Part shown: positions 61,625 to 64,000 of the stretch, in pieces
Layout: the number at the start of each line of letters is the position of its first letter
Position numbering within the stretch: position 1 is the first letter of the stretch
Assembly: GCA_945897515.1 (NCBI GenBank)
Contig: CAMDFO010000001.1
Location: 62,001-126,000 of the forward strand
Origin: Rhodoplanes serenus
GTDB taxonomy: Bacteria; Pseudomonadota; Alphaproteobacteria; Rhizobiales; Xanthobacteraceae
Length of the DNA: 64,000 nt
Direction of reading: 5' to 3'
The notes under the pieces: model-generated
What the model was told of the DNA's origin: nothing
Seen by the model: the letters and a program-made list of their open reading frames with translations, nothing else
The model's database searches: none
Translations under genes and position numbers: made by a program

Positions 61625-62019
61625 TGAATGCAACCTTGATCGTGATCGACAGCGAAGCGGAACTGGCTCGTGCCCGCACGCTGGTCGACAAGCTGATGGC
61701 GTCGGACGACCCCGCCGACATTGCCCGGCTGGAAGCGCAAGCGCGGCTGATCGCGGCCTATGAGCAGAAGCGATGGCCGCCAGGCCGGCCAAGCCCCGCC
61801 GATATCGTCCGCTACCTGATGGACCAGCACGGTCTTTCACGCACCGACATGGTGCCGATTCTCGGCAGCGCGAGCCGCGTCAGCGAAGTGCTGAGCGGCA
61901 AGAAGGGGCTGAGCATGACCATGGTGCAGCGCCTGCGCGCACGGTTTGGGGTGCCGGCCGATGTGCTACTGCCGCCGGTGAGGAAGGTGAGAGGCGCGGG
62001 GAAGCGGAAGGCCGCGTGA
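61624..62019 (+). CDS. higA: HigA-type antitoxin with HTH
   Basis: A 131-residue antitoxin: helical toxin-binding N-terminus (MNATLIVIDSEAELARARTL) and a Cro/C1-type HTH (ADIVRYLMDQHGLSRTDMVP; GSASRVSEVLSGKKGLSMTM). The basic C-terminus (VRKVRGAGKRKAA) follows. Its last 100 bases are repeated in decayed form at 62157-62271. Confidence 0.9.
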   Translation: MNATLIVIDSEAELARARTLVDKLMASDDPADIARLEAQARLIAAYEQKRWPPGRPSPADIVRYLMDQHGLSRTDMVPILGSASRVSEVLSGKKGLSMTMVQRLRARFGVPADVLLPPVRKVRGAGKRKAA

Positions 62020-62078
62020 TGATGCTACGCCTGCTTGTGGATGCCTACGCGAAGAGAAAATCGCGATGAGCATTTAAG

Positions 62079-62155
62079 GTGGGTTGAGCGAAGTGAAACC
62101 CGCCAGGGTCCATGCTTGAGAGTGATGGGTTTCGCTCCGCTCAACCCATCCTACG
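62079..62155. repeat. Family D palindromic repeat
   Basis: GTGGGTTGAGCGAAGTGAAA and the inverted GTTTCGCTCCGCTCAACCCA flank a spacer of about 30 bases. This long inverted repeat is of a type widespread in Bradyrhizobium-like genomes. It separates the higA end from its duplicated tail. Confidence 0.8.
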
Positions 62156-62156
62156 T

Positions 62157-62271
62157 GCTGAGCATGACCATGGTGCAGCGGCTGCGCGCGGTTCGCGGTG
62201 TCGGCCGATGTGCTGCTGCCACCGGCGAAGCCGATGAAGGCGCGGGGAAAGGCGAAGTGGAAGGCGGCGTA
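62157..62271 (+). pseudogene. Duplicated, decayed tail of higA
   Basis: CTGAGCATGACCATGGTGCA and the following 90 bases closely match the end of higA (from 61911), with scattered differences and a shifted frame in the middle (GGCCGATGTGCTGCTGCC versus GGCCGATGTGCTACTGCC). It has no own start or promoter. It is adjacent to the family D repeat. Confidence 0.75.
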
Positions 62272-62276
62272 GGGCC

Positions 62277-62311
62277 TGTAGCCCGGATGGGAGCGCAGCG
62301 ACATCCGGGAT
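62277..62311. repeat. Family E palindromic repeat
   Basis: GTAGCCCGGATGGGAGCGCA followed by GCGACATCCGGGAT: a hairpin with arms CCCGGATG/CATCCGGG. It lies after the duplicated higA tail and before a convergent AT-rich gene. Confidence 0.75.
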
Positions 62312-62326
62312 GGCCTATAGCAACAG

Positions 62327-62848
62327 CTACAAGTGCGCGGTTGGCGCATCGTCCAGTTGGCTTTTTAGGTTTGGAAAATATTTTTGGAACTCGGTGCAAG
62401 CGCGCTTCCATTTTGTCCCGTCTACTAACGCGGTCGCACCGGGCTGAGAATTCAGCATTTTATAGCCGCCCAGACGCATCCGATACCAAAGACGCTTTTC
62501 GAGCGCGGCTACTCGGCGTCGCAATGACTCATATATAGCCCGATTTTCTAACTGGGAATTTTCTGGCACCGAATAGATTGGTCCATACGCATAGAAATCC
62601 AATGAAAGACAGTCCTCTACGTCCAGACCTCCACGGCGCAAATTTCTGCGCAGTGCGTTGTTGGTTCCATTTTTCCCAACGTGTGTTGACAGGCGTCCAA
62701 ATGCTGACCCGGCAACGCCGGTCACGTCGCCTGTCATTCCGACGTAGTGAGTGAATCTGCCGTCTGGCAGGCCGACTTTCCAGACATAAAGCCAGAAGTC
62801 GCGTTTCAACAGCGGCGGATGCAATGTCATGTGGTACATCACGCTCAT
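62327..62848 (-). CDS. GIY-YIG-like protein, AT-rich
   Basis: A 173-residue protein. FWLYVWKVGLPDG and RFTHYVGMTGDVTG resemble the two strands of a GIY-YIG nuclease (YVW and HYVGMTGD), followed by the possible catalytic Arg in FGRLSTHVGKNGTNNALRRN and a Glu in ENRAIYESLRRR. The match is by eye. The gene is markedly AT-rich (62521-62580 has 24 G+C in 60) and therefore probably acquired. ATG 62848 is used; 62929 is also open. It could be a repair or phage-exclusion nuclease; function unproved. Confidence 0.55.
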   Translation of the reverse strand: MSVMYHMTLHPPLLKRDFWLYVWKVGLPDGRFTHYVGMTGDVTGVAGSAFGRLSTHVGKNGTNNALRRNLRRGGLDVEDCLSLDFYAYGPIYSVPENSQLENRAIYESLRRRVAALEKRLWYRMRLGGYKMLNSQPGATALVDGTKWKRACTEFQKYFPNLKSQLDDAPTAHL

Positions 62849-62929
62849 TGCGAGTGCCCCCTGTCGAAGATGAGCCTGCTTAGCGAAACAGATTTCGTAG
62901 TGACCGCTACCAAAATGCCGGCCAGACAA

Positions 62930-63823
62930 CTACGGCACGCAGCCCTTCGGCAGCGTGGCCGCGTACTTGGCGATTTCGCCGGGCGTCGTCACCCACACCT
63001 TGTCGAATCCCGGATGCTTCATGAGTGTTTGCAAAGCGTTCCGAATCTGCGCGAGCCGGAACGGCTGACCCGTGCAGAACGTGTGCATCGAGATGCCAAG
63101 CACGAGCGAGTGCTTCTCCGAATGCCGCAGCATTTCCTCGAACTGATCGAGGATCATGCGATGGAAGTCCGTCGCGGGCTGGCCACGGTTGAGCATCGTC
63201 GGCGTATCGTTGAGCTCGACCGGATAAGGCACAGCCATGATGCGGCCCGCGCGCGTCTTCATCCAGAACGGCTGATCGTCGGCCGGCCAGTCCATCAGGA
63301 ACGTATAGCCGTTCTCCTGCAGCACGTCGGGCGTGAAGGGCGTCTCTGAAATCCACGGGCCCATCCAGCCATAGGGGCGCTGCCCGCAACTCTCGGCCAG
63401 CGTCTTGGTGGCGTGCGCGATCATCGCAGCCTCGGTCGCTTCATCCATGTCGACCTGGCGCTCGGAGTTCGTATAGCCGTGGCCGATCACTTCGTCGTTA
63501 CGCTTACGAATGCGCGCGGTGATCTGCGGCATCTCCTCGCAGACCGACGCATTGATCAGATGGCACATCGGCCACTTCAATTCGTCCATCATCTCGAATA
63601 TGCGCCAGATGCCGACCCGCAAGCCGTAATCGCGCCAGCCGTAATTGCGGACATCGGGCTGAGGGGCCAGCGCCGTCGGCGTATGGCCGAGGCCTTCGCC
63701 GAAGCTGAAATGCTCGACATTCAGCGCGCAATAGAGGGCAAGGCGCTTGCCGTTCGGCCACGTGAAGTCCTGCCGCTCGGTGATCGGCGAATAGGTGTAG
63801 CGATTGTGTTTCTTCAGTTTCAT
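62930..63823 (-). CDS. PuuE-like polysaccharide-deacetylase-fold amidohydrolase
   Basis: A 297-residue NodB-fold protein, third of its kind here: KRLALYCALNVEHFSFGEG at motif 1, NDEVIGHGYTNSERQ at motif 2 (single His, second replaced by Asn), PYGWMGPWISETPFT, and LGISMHTFCTGQP. It lacks the metal triad like its two paralogues. MKLKKHNRYTY at 63823 is the likely start. A family B repeat lies upstream. Confidence 0.82.
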   Translation of the reverse strand: MKLKKHNRYTYSPITERQDFTWPNGKRLALYCALNVEHFSFGEGLGHTPTALAPQPDVRNYGWRDYGLRVGIWRIFEMMDELKWPMCHLINASVCEEMPQITARIRKRNDEVIGHGYTNSERQVDMDEATEAAMIAHATKTLAESCGQRPYGWMGPWISETPFTPDVLQENGYTFLMDWPADDQPFWMKTRAGRIMAVPYPVELNDTPTMLNRGQPATDFHRMILDQFEEMLRHSEKHSLVLGISMHTFCTGQPFRLAQIRNALQTLMKHPGFDKVWVTTPGEIAKYAATLPKGCVP

Positions 63824-63903
63824 GGCGCGAGCCTTATAACTTCGATGGAGACGACGGCTTGATGGGTCTCGTTTCACGCGATCATGCCGCGGCAAACACA
63901 GGC

Positions 63904-64000
63904 TGTCATGCCCCGCGAAGGCGGGGCACCCAGTACGCCGTGGCAGTGCGGGTGGGCGCCGGCGGCCGTTCCGGCCCGCGGTTACTGGATCGTCCGCCTT
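63904..64000. repeat. Family B palindromic repeat, running off the window
   Basis: TGTCATGCCCCGCGAAGGCG then GGGCACCCAG, a spacer with GGCGCCGGCGGCCG, and GGTTACTGGATCGTCCGCCTT at the edge: the left hairpin is complete, the right one is cut by the window end. Confidence 0.8.

Noticed and set aside
1-64000. CRISPR array, rRNA, intact transposase, or biosynthetic gene cluster
   Set aside because: None was seen; the repeats found are isolated palindromes and no core biosynthetic enzymes are present.

Overview
The window looks like the chromosome of a high-GC alphaproteobacterium of the order Hyphomicrobiales, most likely in or near the Nitrobacteraceae/Xanthobacteraceae (Bradyrhizobium, Rhodopseudomonas, Pseudolabrys relatives). 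The reasons are the argD-argF-hslO cluster, gcrA, a phoR-pstSCAB-phoU-phoB locus, a SAM-II riboswitch before metZ, an imuA-imuB-dnaE2 cassette with a GTTC-N7-GTTC SOS box, and intergenic palindromic repeats of the kind common in these genera. No taxon call was computed; this is inference from gene content.

Layout. 1-5.1 kb: a glycosyltransferase gene broken into an N-terminal piece (19-750) and a C-terminal piece (4610-5059) by the AT-richer remnant of a mobile element. That element carries a truncated tyrosine recombinase, two small excisionase-like HTH proteins, an orphan gene and a frameshifted integrase. 5.2-10 kb: a secreted repeat protein, a SCO1/SenC copper chaperone with a small membrane partner, an SDR, a hypothetical protein, a flavoprotein and tRNA-Gly(CCC). 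10-20.5 kb: mostly housekeeping genes: dCTP deaminase, SAM-II-controlled metZ, an OpgC-like acyltransferase with two SGNH hydrolases, apaG, an L,D-transpeptidase, hslO, argF and argD. 20.9-30.6 kb: gcrA and the complete phosphate-starvation locus, transcribed right to left (phoR, pstS, pstC, pstA, pstB, phoU, phoB), followed at its upstream end by a UPF0104-type membrane protein.

30.8-49.7 kb is an accessory catabolic zone. It holds orphan solute-binding proteins (two NMT1/THI5-like and two of the Bug/TctC type), two PuuE-like polysaccharide-deacetylase-fold amidohydrolases, alpha/beta hydrolases including one resembling fluoroacetate dehalogenase, a UbiD decarboxylase with a carboxymuconolactone-decarboxylase-family partner, a DUF3237 protein, a thioesterase, MarR and TetR regulators and an RND efflux pair. 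No transporter permease for any of the binding proteins lies in the window. 49.7-55.4 kb is the SOS mutagenesis cassette; its middle portion is strikingly lower in GC than its ends. 55.5-59.6 kb is an acyl-CoA ligase / quinone oxidoreductase / Bug operon, whose ligase contains an in-frame palindromic repeat. 59.6-64 kb has an O6-alkylguanine-DNA alkyltransferase, small envelope proteins, a HigBA toxin-antitoxin pair with a duplicated antitoxin tail, an AT-rich GIY-YIG-like protein and a third PuuE-like protein.

Three families of extragenic palindromic repeats (called A, B and C here) recur through the right two thirds of the window, and two further types occur near 62.1-62.3 kb. No CRISPR array, rRNA or intact transposase was seen. 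Nothing here amounts to a clearly new defence or biosynthetic system. The most unusual items are the split glycosyltransferase with its nested recombinase remnants, the repeat-derived coding segments, the composition mosaic in imuB/dnaE2, the OpgC-SGNH-SGNH operon and the UbiD-CMD-dehalogenase operon.
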